Origin: Typhlomys cinereus
Lineage: Eukaryota; Chordata; Mammalia; Rodentia; Platacanthomyidae
Reading direction: 5' to 3'
Length of the DNA: 64,000 nucleotides
Assembly: GCA_023101885.1 (NCBI GenBank)
Contig: JALPQD010000006.1
Coordinates: 13,253,585-13,317,584 of the forward strand
Positions 36,441 to 48,697 of the stretch are shown piece by piece (the first letter of the stretch is position 1; each line of letters starts with the position of its first letter). A program made the translations under genes and the position numbers. The notes beneath the pieces are model-generated. The model made no database searches. It saw nothing but the letters and a program-made list of their open reading frames with translations, and was not told where the DNA came from.

Positions 36441-38529
36441 GAAGCCTGAACATGAGAAGAAAAAATGTTCTGTTAATGATTTTCTGTGTTCCTGAGATAG
36501 TCATTTTTTTTCCCTATAGAAAAGGAAAAAATCAGCAAAAGAGAAGCTGAGAAAATAGTTTTTAGGGAAGGAAATTTTCTCTTTCCAAGCCCCATTTTTT
36601 AAAAAAATTAATTATTGGATGGATCCCATGCCAGTTGGATTTAAGTGAAAATTTTACAACTGAGGGCTGAGCCTTTGGGAACACCCATAAGGAGGTGTTT
36701 CCTTGAGGCAAACCCTGAGCAATCCCCTGGGAGATTAGGCTGATGTGGAAGGTCCTAGCCCATGGAGGCCTGAGCATTCCTTGGGTGGGTGGGTAGGATG
36801 AAGAAAGCTGGGCCAGTATTTTAGTACACATGCAGACTGGTAAGCTCTTTGTGCATATGGCATGACCAGTTTCTAGGGCTCTTGATGCTGGTATGGATTT
36901 TTCTGTCATGCTGATGAAGTATAAACAGGAATAAATTTCCTGAATTGTTAGGCTCTGCATTAATTGGGATCCCTACAGACATGTGCCCTTCTTGTTAATG
37001 CTTTTCTTCCACACATACTTAATTTTATTGGTGTAACAAAATCTGGGTATTCAGACTTAAATTTTTGTCTACTCTACCTGATCTCAACAATATATATGAA
37101 AGATGTTTTCATTTTTTACCTACATAAACGCTGTCAAACAATTGTCCTCTTTTTAAAAAAGAGAGTTTATGGCTTTTAAAATTATCTACAAGACATTTCT
37201 TCAGAACTTAGAGTAATTATAGAAAAGAAACCTAAATTATCCTCCATTCCTCTAAAGCTTAAAAGAAATAAAAAAGTTAGTCCTATTATAAAGGAAGACA
37301 TTTTTATCTATTTCAATTAACTGTGTCAACCAGAGTTATCAGTCCTAGTTGGAAGTCTTCAGATTTCTAAAATCCGTGTGATTTTATCAATTAAGTTTCA
37401 CTGATTTCACCAATGATTCTCTATTTTGAATATGTTCCAATTGCAAAGGCAGCAGGATAAATGGGTGGCTAGAAGACGCTGGGCAGAGGCAGGGGTGGAG
37501 AATGCCAAGGCTATACTTGAGGCACTTGTAAATCTCCTAGGACTAAAAAAGAACACTAGAAACTTCCCTCCATTCCTTGTAGGAGAGAAAAAAAAAACAC
37601 CAAACATCTCACTCACACATTCCATCTATTAGAAGTTCATTTGTGTTTAACAAGCCCCTCTTGAAAATGCAAATTTGCCTTGTGAACCTGTAAACCTCAT
37701 TCACACCTTATTGTTAATTACTTTGGTGTTCTAGAATATGATCAACACTTAACAGATATTGGCAATCTAGGAATGAACAATTAGTTCAGGGTGGAAAGCA
37801 GAGAATTTTGGTAGAGTGGGGCCAATGATAGAGGGTAAGAAGTTTACTTTGGGGAAGTTAGAGCATGCGGATGCTTTAAAATTTATTTTGATTGACAGAG
37901 GCAGTGATAGCCTATCATAAAGTGAGCATTTTCCATATCCCGAGGTCTCCCAGGTCTTTGTGAGATCAGAATATGTACGGAAGCCCACAGAAGTCGTTTG
38001 TGAATAATTTTCCATAATAAGTCAATTGAGTTTACTCCTCCCTGGAAATCTTTTTCGCTAATTGCTAATACTATAATTTGGTCACCTTGGATTCTAAGAC
38101 TCCCAGTTTTGAAGCTCAACTGATCAACTGAATTTTAAAGAAAAAAAAGCAACTTGGCTTAATCCTTTTATATTATCTCTTGAATTATCCTTGTCATAGA
38201 TTATGAAACATAAATATAGAACATTCTGGAAGCACTTCCAGAAAAAAAAAAAACCAGAAAGATATGACATTTCTCTATGGCTTGCATCAAGGACCTGACA
38301 TCGAAAGGCAACTGACTCAACAATTAGGCAATATGCCCCTGCTCTGATACTCCATATTGTGTTCACATGAACAAACCTGTATATGTATCCATCTATATAG
38401 ACAACATATTATGCAGCAATCAAATATGAAATAAAACTTGAAAAGACTACAGAATTGGCATTACATTTAAATTGACTTAAACTATGCATTTCAGCTAGAC
38501 AGAAACTCCAGGAAAAATTATTTTATGAT
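36441..38529. other. Unassigned, with a weak URR1-like stretch
   Basis: At about 36690-36860 the order 'aggaggtgtttccttgaggca', 'gggtgggtgggtaggatg', 'gaaagctgggcc' faintly recalls a URR1-type element. I would not call it firmly. The 132-codon minus-strand frame at 36562-36960 overlaps this stretch and has no known domain. Confidence 0.3.
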
Positions 38530-38650
38530 CTGTTGTAACATTATTATTTTTTTTGGATTAAGGTAGAGTTTATTAGAGGAGAGAAAGGCTGGAACTCATG
38601 GACTCCAGACGTGGAGTGCTATGAGGGCTAGAGCGCCCTGTTGTAATATT
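38530..38650 (-). mobile_element. Short retroposon-like element, copy B
   Basis: Read on the minus strand from 38637 to 38539, it has 'ggcgctctagccctcatagc', then 'actccacgtctggagtccatgag', then 'tctctcctctaataaactctac' with a polyadenylation signal (AATAAA) and an A-rich tail. The flanks 38530-38542 and 38638-38650 are a 13-nt direct repeat with one mismatch. The body matches the element at 48392-48687. It looks like a reverse-transcribed piece of an LTR or RNA, but the family is unknown to me. Confidence 0.55.
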
Positions 38651-41600
38651 AATCACCTTTCCTTTTATATGAAAAATAACTAAGCTAAACTTTTCATTGT
38701 TAAAGAAAGGGGTCATCTTTGCCACTAAAATGGCTAATTTTAGTTTGTATGTGGTTGGATGCATTTGTAAACTATTACAGGAAAACATATGGTTGGAACA
38801 TGCTTATTCCTTCAAGAGTATTCCTCCTCTTTTGAGGCAGCAACATTTTTCTTCTTGCTTCATGTGCTGATGGTTTCTTATTCTAAATAACATTCTTTCT
38901 TTTCCATTGTTAGCGAAGTGAAATCTAGTAGTACAAAAAGAACTTTCTGATGAAAATCTGTTTCTTGTAGATGTAACTGATGTAGACATGGGGCAGCCAA
39001 CATTCTGTCATGCATTCTTCAATCAATTGGTCCCTTTGTGGTTTATTCACCTGCAAGCATTGTGACAAGCAGCAGAGAAGCAGTATTGTGTACATGTGTA
39101 CATGTTAATGTTCAGTTACCCAAAATACTAGATAAGCATCCTTTGTCAGTAAATGTTTATCTACATAATTTAGAACACACATAAGAATTTTAGTATTGTG
39201 CTCCTAAGCAGTGAGGCTGGTTTTAAGATTGGTATATAGCTCTCAAATTGTTTATGAGTTTCAGAGTCAGCTATTAAATTTGCAATATTGAAGCATCCTT
39301 CTTTCAAATAGATGCATACATTGGAACAAATGAGACCTCCCAACTCTTTAATTTCTTTTTGTTTTTACTTGGCATTTTGTGCTAACCTCTCCTTTGATAT
39401 TCCTCCATCCGTCTCTACATTTTATCAATAATTCTTCCTACTTCTGCCCCTTGACAGTAAGACTCTAATTTCTGATACATGATTGGTTCTCTGTAAATAT
39501 TTGTGGAGCATGCAACTGACCATCTGGACAAATATTATGATGTGAACAATGGAAAAACCTTCTAATTATGCAAATTAATATATCTAGTTTTAATTATGAA
39601 AACTAAAAAATCCATGTTAACCAAAATAAAATGACCAATAGTTCCATGAAATTATGAAAAATGAAACCTAGGATACTGAAAATGAGAAATTCTAGAATTA
39701 GGAAAAAAAAAAAAACCAAAATAGTTCAGGTCAACCCAACTTAAAGCACATTCAGAAAGAAGTTAATATAGACTCATAATAAATTAAAAGGATGTCCTGA
39801 ATTTGAAGATACTAATATATCGAAAGCAGATATTTTTTTCTGATCCTATTCTAGGGAGTTTGAATTCACTAGCACCACCAAGAGCCGAGTAGGGAGGAGT
39901 GTTGGGGATTTAAGTTCTAGTAAATAGAAGATTAAATATTCACGGTATCAGTTTGGTTTGCGTGGTAATCAACTTTCAAGACTCTCTATGATTTCTGTTG
40001 TCAGACATCCACACTCTTGTAGAGGGTCCTACCTACACTGAATCAGGGCAGGCAGGTTGGCCTGTGTGTCAGTGTTGGTCAGCAGAGTATAATGGCAGCC
40101 TCTTGTCCCAGACACCAGGTTATAGAAGCCATTGCTACTTCCTCCTTGCTACCTAATCACTCTCCTTCTGAGGAAAGTCCAAAGAAATCTATGGAATTAC
40201 AACATAAATCAGTAATTACTTTTTAGCTAAGTGAGAGAAAACCTTGCAAGTATATGCCAGTTCCCCCCAAATCTTGAGATAACTGTTGCCACAGGTGACA
40301 CTGTGAGTGCATCATCATGATGGACTTCATCAAGATGCTCCTGGCTCCCAAGGATGATGATGTGAGACTGCTGATAGATGACAGATGCTTATCATCTTAA
40401 ACAGAGATTCTGAGTAAGTTTTGTAGCAATGGAGAGCATACTAAAGTGGCCCCTGTGGTTGTGTTGCTGGCATCTGAGCTAACCATAACTTGATTCATAT
40501 TTTTGGACTTGTCTCAGACTTATTACTGGATCAGGTTCATCACACTTTTATTCATCCATGTATTTACTTTTAATGAACTAATAAACAGCAGAAAATTAGA
40601 AAAGTAGAAACTTTGCAATAATACCAATCTAATATCATCTCACCTTTTATTCTTACCTCCACCCACCTAAAATAACAATTATTCTGATTCTCATTTTTAT
40701 TACTATCATGTTCTTGTCTTCTTTTTCATAAATTTTGTCACATAAATAAACTCAGTGTTGGTGAGTATATCCTCCACTTATATACTGTTTAATGATGCTA
40801 TATATATATATGGATGCTTTATCAGTTTTAATTTATAAATTGTGCTATATGCAATATTTTAAAATTTAATGATTTTTACTTAAGTTATTGTTACTTATAA
40901 TGTAGTTTATTCATATTATATCTAATTGCTGATATTTCCAAGGTGGTAAAGCAAAATGAAGACACTAACAAGCTCTTATATAACAGAATTATGCAGATGA
41001 GAGTAGGCAAATTAAAGCCTGTTTAATATATGAGTAAGTATCTGTAGAAATGAAGGCATATACAAATAAATAAATTAGAAATTAAAGGTATCATTTTCAT
41101 ACTTTTTGAACATGGAAAGTCAACAGAATGAGCAAGGCATGTGCGTTTATTGTTTTACTAGTTTATAGTAGTCCCTCATACTGTTGAAATGAATGTTAAG
41201 CAGCACAAAAACCAAAGAGAAAAATAAGGGCTGTCCACATATGAATAAATGTTGCTGTTCAGGAAAAACAACTGTGAGTTAACTGAAAACTTAATACCAT
41301 CTATCCTTTTTCTTTTAAGAACTCATATACTTCTATACAAATAAGCTTTTTAATAACAATTCTTAACTACTTTCCTACTCATGTGTATAAAAATCCTTAT
41401 ATGTGATTACTTTGTATCTCTCTCAAGGTATATATAATTATATTTTCAATTGTATAGGAAAATGTTGATGTTCTCCCAACCTTACTTCTTTAAGTTTGAG
41501 ATTATTAAATTTTCTTCCAGTGACCCAAGAAGAGATGATATACCTTCCTGACTCCTTAAATTAAACAAACTTTGGGTACATGTACATATTTGATAGAAGA

Positions 41601-41696
41601 AAATTAACTTTATCCATTAAATGGGGAAGTTACTTACTATTTGACTTTACCAGGCATTAGGCATACAATTACAAAAAATATTATGCAAAAGTTCAA
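38651..41696. other. Unassigned DNA, weak L2 and L1 scraps
   Basis: Around 39350-39510 a weak L2 3' end (plus strand) is possible. Around 40600-40850 an old L1 3' UTR is possible. A short frame at 40320-40396 starting 'atggacttcatcaag' is only about 25 codons long. No gene was recognised. Confidence 0.3.
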
Positions 41697-41882
41697 ACCT
41701 CAGGAGATGGTTAGTTGATAAAGTGCATGAGAATCTGAGTTTGATTCTTAGAACCCATGCCAAGTAAAAAGCTAGGTGTGGTGGCACACATCTGTAATCC
41801 TAGCACTGAGGAGGCAGAAATGCATGGATTTTGGGGCATACTGTCCAGTTAACTAGCTTTTTTGACCAGTGAGAGATATGGC
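41697..41882 (+). mobile_element. B4-type SINE, truncated
   Basis: The tRNA-like head 'caggagatggttagttgata' continues to 'gtttgattcttagaaccc', then the B1-like body 'gctaggtgtggtggcacacatctgtaatcctagc'. The 3' part after 'gaccagtgagag' is missing. Confidence 0.8.
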
Positions 41883-42818
41883 ATAAAGGTGAATCACAAA
41901 GAATGTAATGTAAGAAAGAATGTAAGATTCCTCAGAATTATCAAAGGTGACAGAAAATGTGACTGAGAAGTCTTCCTCCCCTCAGGCCTCATTTGGGATC
42001 CTCTATTACAAAAACAGGGCACAAATATTTTAGAATCATTTTTCTCTAATTTCTCAGTTTTCAAAAGCCCAATACATGAAGGAAGAAGCACAATGAGAAA
42101 AGTTGTAAAGAGGAGGTATGGAAGAAGTCATAGACCATGAAAAGGAGGATGCCATGTAAACTCCCTGGACACTCTCCCTGCAAGGATTGAGGATGGAAGG
42201 TCTGGGAAACTTCGATGTAGCCCTGCTTTAAAGAGAATAAAAGGCATACTACTTCCCCCTGTGCTAGAGCTTTTATTTGGAGAAGGAAAAACCTCCTTTT
42301 CCTTTGTGAAAATTCCTCTTTCCTAAAGAAAACTCCATATAGACCATTCACAGTAGTAGAGACAGGCAAGGAGCTCAGGTTTAAGGTTTGGTTTAGAGAC
42401 AGAATTGATAGAATGTGGTAAAAGCAAGATATATTGTAAAATAAGCCAAAAAATAATCTTTTCCTCTAAACCAATGTGTAATAGAGAGCTAGCTGACTTT
42501 TCTACTGTAAATGTAAAGAAAACAAAAGTTTCATTCATCCTCCTGTAATGCTGCCAATCTAATTTGCTATTAAATTTCCATTGAAAAGGTCTATTTTGTT
42601 TAGTTACAAGGGATTTGATCTCCTTAAACTTTCCCAGGCAGTTTGTATGGAAGGCAGTTGCTAAGGGCATTCCTAAGGGAACATGCAAAACACTGGAAAA
42701 TAAATAAACTCAGTAGATATGCAGATGAAGTAGAAGAGAAGGTTTATAAATTACCTTTAGAAAGAGAAAGAAAAGATTCAGAATTCTGGGTGGTAGCGGC
42801 TAGTTAATAGTTGATTAT
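41883..42818. other. Unassigned DNA
   Basis: No repeat was recognised. The minus-strand frames at 41894-42091, 42061-42369 and 42323-42688 (up to 121 codons) overlap each other. They have no known domain or splice pattern that I can support. Confidence 0.35.
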
Positions 42819-43050
42819 GGGGCTGGGGAGAAGGCTCAACCTAGTAAAGTGCCTACTGCACAAATGTTAAGACCCCATGTGAAAACCCCAGTACCCATGC
42901 TAAAGTTGAGTGCACATCTGCATGCACTTGTAATACCAGTGCTGAGGAGGCAAAGATAAGAGGATTCCTGGAGCTTGCTGTCCAGTCAATCTAGATGAAT
43001 TAGGAAGCTCCAAGTTCAGAAAGACACCTCATCTCAACAATATTGGAGAA
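42819..43050 (+). mobile_element. B4-type SINE
   Basis: It starts 'ggggctggggagaaggctca' and runs through 'agtgcacatctgcatgcacttgtaataccagtgctgaggaggc' to 'gattcctggagcttgctgtccag' and 'gacacctcatctcaac'. Full head and B1-like body. The CA tail is lost. Confidence 0.85.
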
Positions 43051-43639
43051 CAACAGTAGAATGTAAGTTCTTCAGAAGAAAGGAGTGACAAGGAGCCAAA
43101 AGAATCTATGACAGCACAAGTTTTATTTGAAAACAAAACCTGTGAAGGATGTCCTCTGGGGTTTAGTGAGAGAACCAGAGTCCTACCTGGCACTCACAAA
43201 CTAAGATGTGTTATCAGCAGGGTATAGGGAGTGAAATGCCAGGGATTGTGTTGATTTTTTATGTGTTTATATATTTTTTTGGTTGATTGAGTTTAGAGAC
43301 AGCCAGTCATTGATTTAAAAGTCAGCTCTACATTTATCATCAGTTTGCCTTGAGTAAGAAAACCTCAGTGTGGTCAGTTCCAAAGGGATGATTCCATTTG
43401 AAACTAGTGCACATGTATCATGTAAGTACTCACTAAGCACTCAGCCTTCCCCGCCTATTTCTCTACTTGTATCTGTTGAGTCATCATAATGTTCATACGA
43501 AAGGAAGGAAAGATACTTAATCCTAGGACACTCAATAATTGCCAATAATCATTTGATTATGGACCAGGTGGCATTTTGTTGATACTCTGGTTATTTGTTA
43601 ATTGACAAATTATTAGAAATCAAAGAAAAGGATGATATC
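43051..43639. other. Unassigned DNA
   Basis: No gene or repeat was recognised. Confidence 0.35.
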
Positions 43640-43748
43640 TAATTTGATCAGAACTAAAAGAAACAGAAAATACTGAATCATGATTACTCTTTCTATAATT
43701 TGATCAGAACTAAAAGAAACAGAAAATACTGAATCATGATTACTCTTT
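43640..43748. repeat. Exact 53-bp tandem duplication (56-bp period)
   Basis: The 53 nt at 43640-43692, starting 'taatttgatcagaac' and ending 'gattactcttt', recur without change at 43696-43748. Three bases separate the copies. Identity with no substitutions suggests a recent event or an assembly artefact. Confidence 0.95.
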
Positions 43749-46132
43749 AGGAAGTGGGTATGAGTGTTCAGATTCGTATTCCCCCATTTTTCAGCATGTT
43801 TTCTACTTGTGCTTTGAAAAAGTGCCTATCAAAAAGGAAAAATAAGGTGTGCTGATGATTATTGTAACTGTTAAGATCTGAATTTCTTTTGCTATTTATT
43901 TCATTATTATCTAACTCATTGCAAATTTACTGAGAAGCTCATTAGTGACTAATAATTACTACTTATTACCTACTATATACCATATTAGCTATATTATTAC
44001 TCTCTTATTTATTTGTATTAATCCTGCCCATAAGCAGAATTCCATGTAATAAGAACTTCCTAATTGAACATTTATTCTGTATTACACTTGCTTTGCACTT
44101 TATGGCTAAGCAATTCATGTTTTTCAGTGACACAATGCACTAAGTCTCATTAGTTATGTTAAAGGCCAACAGTCCATCTCCAGTTTTCCACTAGAACAGA
44201 GAGGCAATATGTTAAACTCATAAAGTCTATTGTTAACCACTTTACTAATCTGTTCTGTATGAAATACTAATGTTACACTATACCAGCTAGAAAACCTGCC
44301 TCTCCCCTGCCCCCAAGGATAGCACTTTGGAAATTGTAAGCAGTAATCTAGAATAACAGGATAATGGAGGAATTAAATTTAATCTAAAATACAGAGACAT
44401 GAAATGCATAAGATCGACTAGAATTTGGAGCAATGTATTACAAAGTTCAAAATATAATACAAGAAAGTTGTTGGTATAATCAAGATTTACCATTAATATG
44501 TTTCAAAGAGACAAGCTCAAGCAATGCAGACATAGAAAGAGTATTTTCCCCTAAAATAAAAATAAAGCAAATATTGTGATTTATGCCAGGTTTGACTCAT
44601 TCAACTAAACCACAAGTATAGATATTAGATATGTAAAGACTTAAAATAATACAACCTTAAAAGTTGACCTATATTACTAAATAAAATGATCCTCATTATG
44701 TTTGAAATTCAAAAGTTTAACCTATGCCCATCCATTTCTTAGTTCTCCCAATAACACAATAATCTAATTACCTCCTTAATTGAACAAAAGCACTAAAGAA
44801 AATATATAATTCTTTTACTGTTAACTTTGCTTCAGGGATAAGAGAACACATTAAACTATATGACAAACCTTATTTCTATGTTTTGCAAGTACCACAGTAG
44901 TCTCCCTACAAACTCTCTATTCTTTACTACTAACCAGTTACAGGGATCTTCAGATATTTAAGCAAAACTTATAAATTAAAAAAGTTTTGGATTCCAGTTC
45001 TTGAAAATTGTTTACCGATGTGATGTTAAAAGTGAAAATGGTTACTGGAAAAAATATTCTGGGTTTTTTAAGTAATTCTTGGACATTTTAATTCTAAGAG
45101 ATTCCTTTTTAAAGAAAGCACTAACCATGTTGTACTGTTTATAAAGGTAAAACCTTATATTCTTAAAATAATATGTAGAGAGCTTTATCAGGATGCACTT
45201 AATCTCTTAGAAGACCACATATGCAAATAAGTAATCAGGAAGAGAAATTTCCCTCATGTCCTTGGAATGAGTTTACTTAATCTCAAGCTCCTTGTACACG
45301 TAGAATACTAACTGAATGACACTACGAAACTCGGTATCATACATAGCTGGTTGGCTTCTAGAAGGTATCTTTTTCATCAGTTTATTCCGAATGCACAATA
45401 TGTACTTATGAAATATTTTAGAAGAGCATAGGATAAGTGATATAATAATCTAAGACTGTCTGGAAGATTCCTTTTAAGAGTAGTAATAATAATAAGCAAT
45501 AATAATATAATAATGGTAGGTGAACCCATTCTATGCAGGAGACATAAGCTTGGGCTTTACATACTATTCAATGTAATAAGTAGCTTTGAGAACCTTCTTC
45601 AGAGTAGGCACCATGCAAATGGTGTCCACATACACACAAAGAAAACAAATTAGATAATAAAATTAAGTTGGAAAACAAAACAGATGAGTGCTTTTTGCAA
45701 AAACTGATAGATCTTTGTTTATGTTAGAATTGCTCTGATTTATCCCAAACATCTACTTTTTTTATAAGGGAAAATGATACTATATTACTTTTGGAAAAGT
45801 ATTCAGAAATAAAACTTGAATTTTTTTTAAAAGAAAGCACAGAATTTTAATTTTAAAAGATGTGTACTATCTGAACCATTACTGGCCATATCTGTAAAAA
45901 TGTAAATGATATCTGAAAATAGGCTCTGGACATCAATGATGCAGAAAATTTTCTTAAATTATGCATTAACCCCACATTTTTCAATGCTACATGCAAACTA
46001 AAATAATATTAGCATGTATTTACAGAAAATATATAAACAGTGGCTCCTACAATTACATATTCCAACAAAGATCAAGACAGCACAAGAATCAGTATTCTGA
46101 GGGATTTTATTAGTATTACTATTATTACTATA
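43749..46132. other. Unassigned AT-rich DNA
   Basis: No gene was recognised. A TAA-type low-complexity stretch lies at 45480-45515, possibly the edge of a MIR in reverse. Confidence 0.35.
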
Positions 46133-46235
46133 TCTACTGTGTGCCTATTATTTCTAGCATTAGATCTTTTGTATATATTAATTTTAATATTACTACCATT
46201 AGATCTACTGTGTGTTACTATTATTCCTAGCATTG
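46133..46235. repeat. Imperfect tandem repeat, period 71
   Basis: 'tctactgtgtgcctattatttctagcatta' at 46133-46162 is echoed by 'tctactgtgtgttactattattcctagcattg' at 46204-46235, with TTA-rich spacers. It generates the ILILILL-type frame at 46040-46252. Confidence 0.7.
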
Positions 46236-46525
46236 GAACTAAGACAGTTTAGACCACAGACAAAAGCAGCAGTTACTCTGCTGTTATTTTCATGGTCATT
46301 TTAAATTATTTTAACCATAAACACTTTTAATTTCTTGAATATCCTAAGGCTATCTACATACAAATATATTGCTTTGCTAACAAAATTATGTAGGTAGAAT
46401 CAAGTTTCATTAAAATATATGAGAGAAATTAGTACACTATTAACATTAAAAATTGAATAATGTGCACAATGGTCACAGGATGTGAGATGTAGTTAGGTCT
46501 TTGAAACTTCTGATGCAATATTTTA

Positions 46526-46881
46526 TTTATTTATCTTTTTTACAATCATTTTCTTTGGGAGGGGAGGCTGCTGTTGTTTTTTAAAACTATTTATTTTGCT
46601 TGAACATGGGTGCGAGTGTGTGTGTGTGTGTATGTGTGTGTGTGTGTGTGTGTGGTCTGTATTTTACTGTGGAGGACCAGGGGGTGACTTTGGGAATAAT
46701 CCTGGATTACTTCTACCTTCTTTTTGCTTTGCTCTAGGATTCCCCAGGCTTGGCCTACTAGGAATGGAAGTGCAGTCCTTTGCTGTTTCCACTGGAGGTT
46801 TTACCATGGGGCCTGGAAAGAAACTTAGTACCTTCTGCTTGCAAAGCAGAGATTTAACCCTTTGCCACCTCTTCAGCCCTG
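46526..46881 (-). mobile_element. B4-related SINE, new body type, copy 1
   Basis: Minus strand: a tRNA-like head (plus end 'gccacctcttcagccct'), a body whose plus strand has 'ctggattacttctaccttctttttgct' and 'gattccccaggcttgg', and a tail of TG repeats (46616-46654) plus an AT-rich end. The plus-strand flanks 'tgatgcaatatttta' (from 46511) and 'tgatgcatcatttta' are an imperfect target duplication. The frame at 46596-46895 lies inside it. Confidence 0.7.
46616..46654. repeat. (TG)n microsatellite in SINE tail
   Basis: An almost perfect TG run at the 3' tail of the minus-strand SINE, copy 1. Confidence 0.95.
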
Positions 46882-47959
46882 ATGCATCATTTTAAAACAT
46901 TATTTGGAAAAGCAAGGTCAACTTTCTAACACTGCAACCTAATAAATGCATGAATAAATAAATGAGGGATGAGTCAGCTTATTTGGTGGAAAGGATTTAA
47001 AAAAATATTTGAAAAGCATACCACATGACTTGGTAAATATTCAGCATATCAAAATGCAGTTGCCATCTGGTGTTGATAGACAGGGCTAAAATATGTATAA
47101 AAAAACAAGAAAGGAAACAACTCAGCAGGTTAATGTGTTCATGCATTTCATACTTTAGGTATTAAGTGCTTTAATAAATATTCACCATGAATGAAAGAGT
47201 CCATTACAGTCAGACTTGGGAAATATTGGTTGAGCATGAGTATCAAGCCATATAATCTAACAAGACCTGAGGAAAACTGAATTACCTTAAAAAAAAGTGT
47301 TATAAGTAAAGCAGAATTCTGATTCTTAAAATCATACTGCAAGAACAACCAGCTTCACAGTTAAACACAGAGAAGTGGTACGCTTACATCTAGAAAGAAA
47401 CTGAAATCTTGCCTATTTTCAGCTGTGAATATTAAATTATTCTTTTCTTTAGCTCTGATTACTTACAAGCATAGAGAAAATCAGAGAATAAATAAAAGAG
47501 CATTGAATAGCAAAAAGAAAGAAAAAATGTTTAAGTCTGGACATTTTTTTCTGTTTTTAAGCTGCAGCTTGCTATTCAGAAACTGTAATAAAACAAAAGT
47601 AAATGTGGACTCATTTCCTCTCTTGCTTAAGAAATGGAGCACATTTAGGGTAACAGTGTCACTCAAGAAAGAGAAAGCTGAATCCCATCAGTGAAAAGAG
47701 GTCCCAAGCAGTAATGCTGTCTGAGGCCATATCCAGCCTTGTTATTAGGCATTTCTCAATAGAAAACACTCATAAGACTTCTAAATCCTGACAATTTATG
47801 TTCTAGCACATCCCTTGGAATCAGAATCATGGGTAGAAAGAAGAGAGTTTAGCACAGTTTTGAAGGTTAATTAGGACAGAGTCCAGGGACCTTGTTAACA
47901 AAATGGAGGAAGTACTTCAGATGAGAATTGATTAGAGTCGAATGTGCATTTTTCAAAAA
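46882..47959. other. Unassigned DNA
   Basis: No gene. The opposed frames at 47425-47694 (plus) and 47481-47666 (minus) overlap in AT-rich sequence and have no known domain. A TGAGTCAGC motif lies near 46970. Confidence 0.35.
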
Positions 47960-47989
47960 TCAGTGTAAAAATTGCATACAGTAAAATTC

Positions 47990-48250
47990 ACTGATTTTTA
48001 CTAACACATAAAATTGTGTATGTTTATGGGATGCCAAGTAATGTTTCAACACACATCAATTAAGATTAAGCATATCTATCTTCTTAAGAATTAAACATTT
48101 TGATGGTGACAGTGTTCAAAGTCCTTCCTAGTTTTAAAAGATCTTCAGTGACCATCACTGCTCATCGCAGTTGTCCTATACCTGAGAATCACAGAACTTG
48201 TTATTATCTGACAGTGAGTTGGTTACCAACTGAACAAATTTTTGATAAAG
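47990..48250 (+). mobile_element. Old L1 3' UTR fragment
   Basis: The phrases 'aattgtgtatgtttatgggatg', 'taagattaagcatatctatcttctt', 'catttt' and 'cctgagaatcacagaacttgtta' occur in the order of L1M 3' UTRs. Partial and diverged. Confidence 0.55.
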
Positions 48251-48377
48251 AAAAATTTTAATCCTAGATGCAGGTCGATTTACCATTTGTTTTGTATGTA
48301 TAAAACTTTCTATGCCCTCAAAACAATCTTTGCTCTTTCCAAGGGCATACATTTTATCTTCTACATATTATTTTAAG

Positions 48378-48697
48378 AATATTACAATCAGGGCGCCTGT
48401 CCCTCATGGCACTCCATGAGTTCTTGTCTAGCTCCTTGACCCTCATGGATTCCATGCCTACAGTCCATGATTTCTCCAGGGCCCCTGCCCCTCATGGCAC
48501 TCCAAGTCTGGAGTCTGTGAGTTCCCTACTTTCTCTCCTCAATAAACTCTACCATTATCCTCTACATGTGTTCTGGTTTTAATCTTCAACTTCAAACACA
48601 AGAACCATGCAACATTAACTCTCCTGCCATGATCAACTGTAATCTACAATAGTGAATATGAATAAACTTTCCTAAAAAAAAGAAATGTTACAATCAG
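48378..48697 (+). mobile_element. Short retroposon-like element, copy A (chimeric)
   Basis: The body at 48392-48687 begins 'ggcgcctgtccctcatggca'. The phrase 'ccctcatgg' recurs, with 'cagtccatg' and 'ggagtctgtgag' variants, so the 5' half is internally repeated. It reads 'ctctcctcaataaactctacc' at 48535-48555, then a URR1-like end 'ctcctgccatgatcaactgtaa', a second AATAAA and an A-rich tail (48675-48685). Direct repeats 'ttacaatcag' at 48382-48391 and 48688-48697 flank it. Copy B at 38539-38637 shares the first part. The origin is unknown to me. Confidence 0.55.

Noticed and set aside
36562..36960. 132-codon minus-strand frame
   Set aside because: It overlaps a stretch with a weak repeat-like pattern and has no domain, start context or splice evidence.
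40320..40396. Short frame beginning ATGATGGACTTC, considered as a processed pseudogene
   Set aside because: Only about 25 codons, with no A-tail, target duplication or recognised parent gene.
42061..42688. Overlapping minus-strand frames of 102 and 121 codons
   Set aside because: They have no recognised domain, overlap each other in different frames, and lack visible splice or promoter context. Lengths like this occur by chance in 64 kb.
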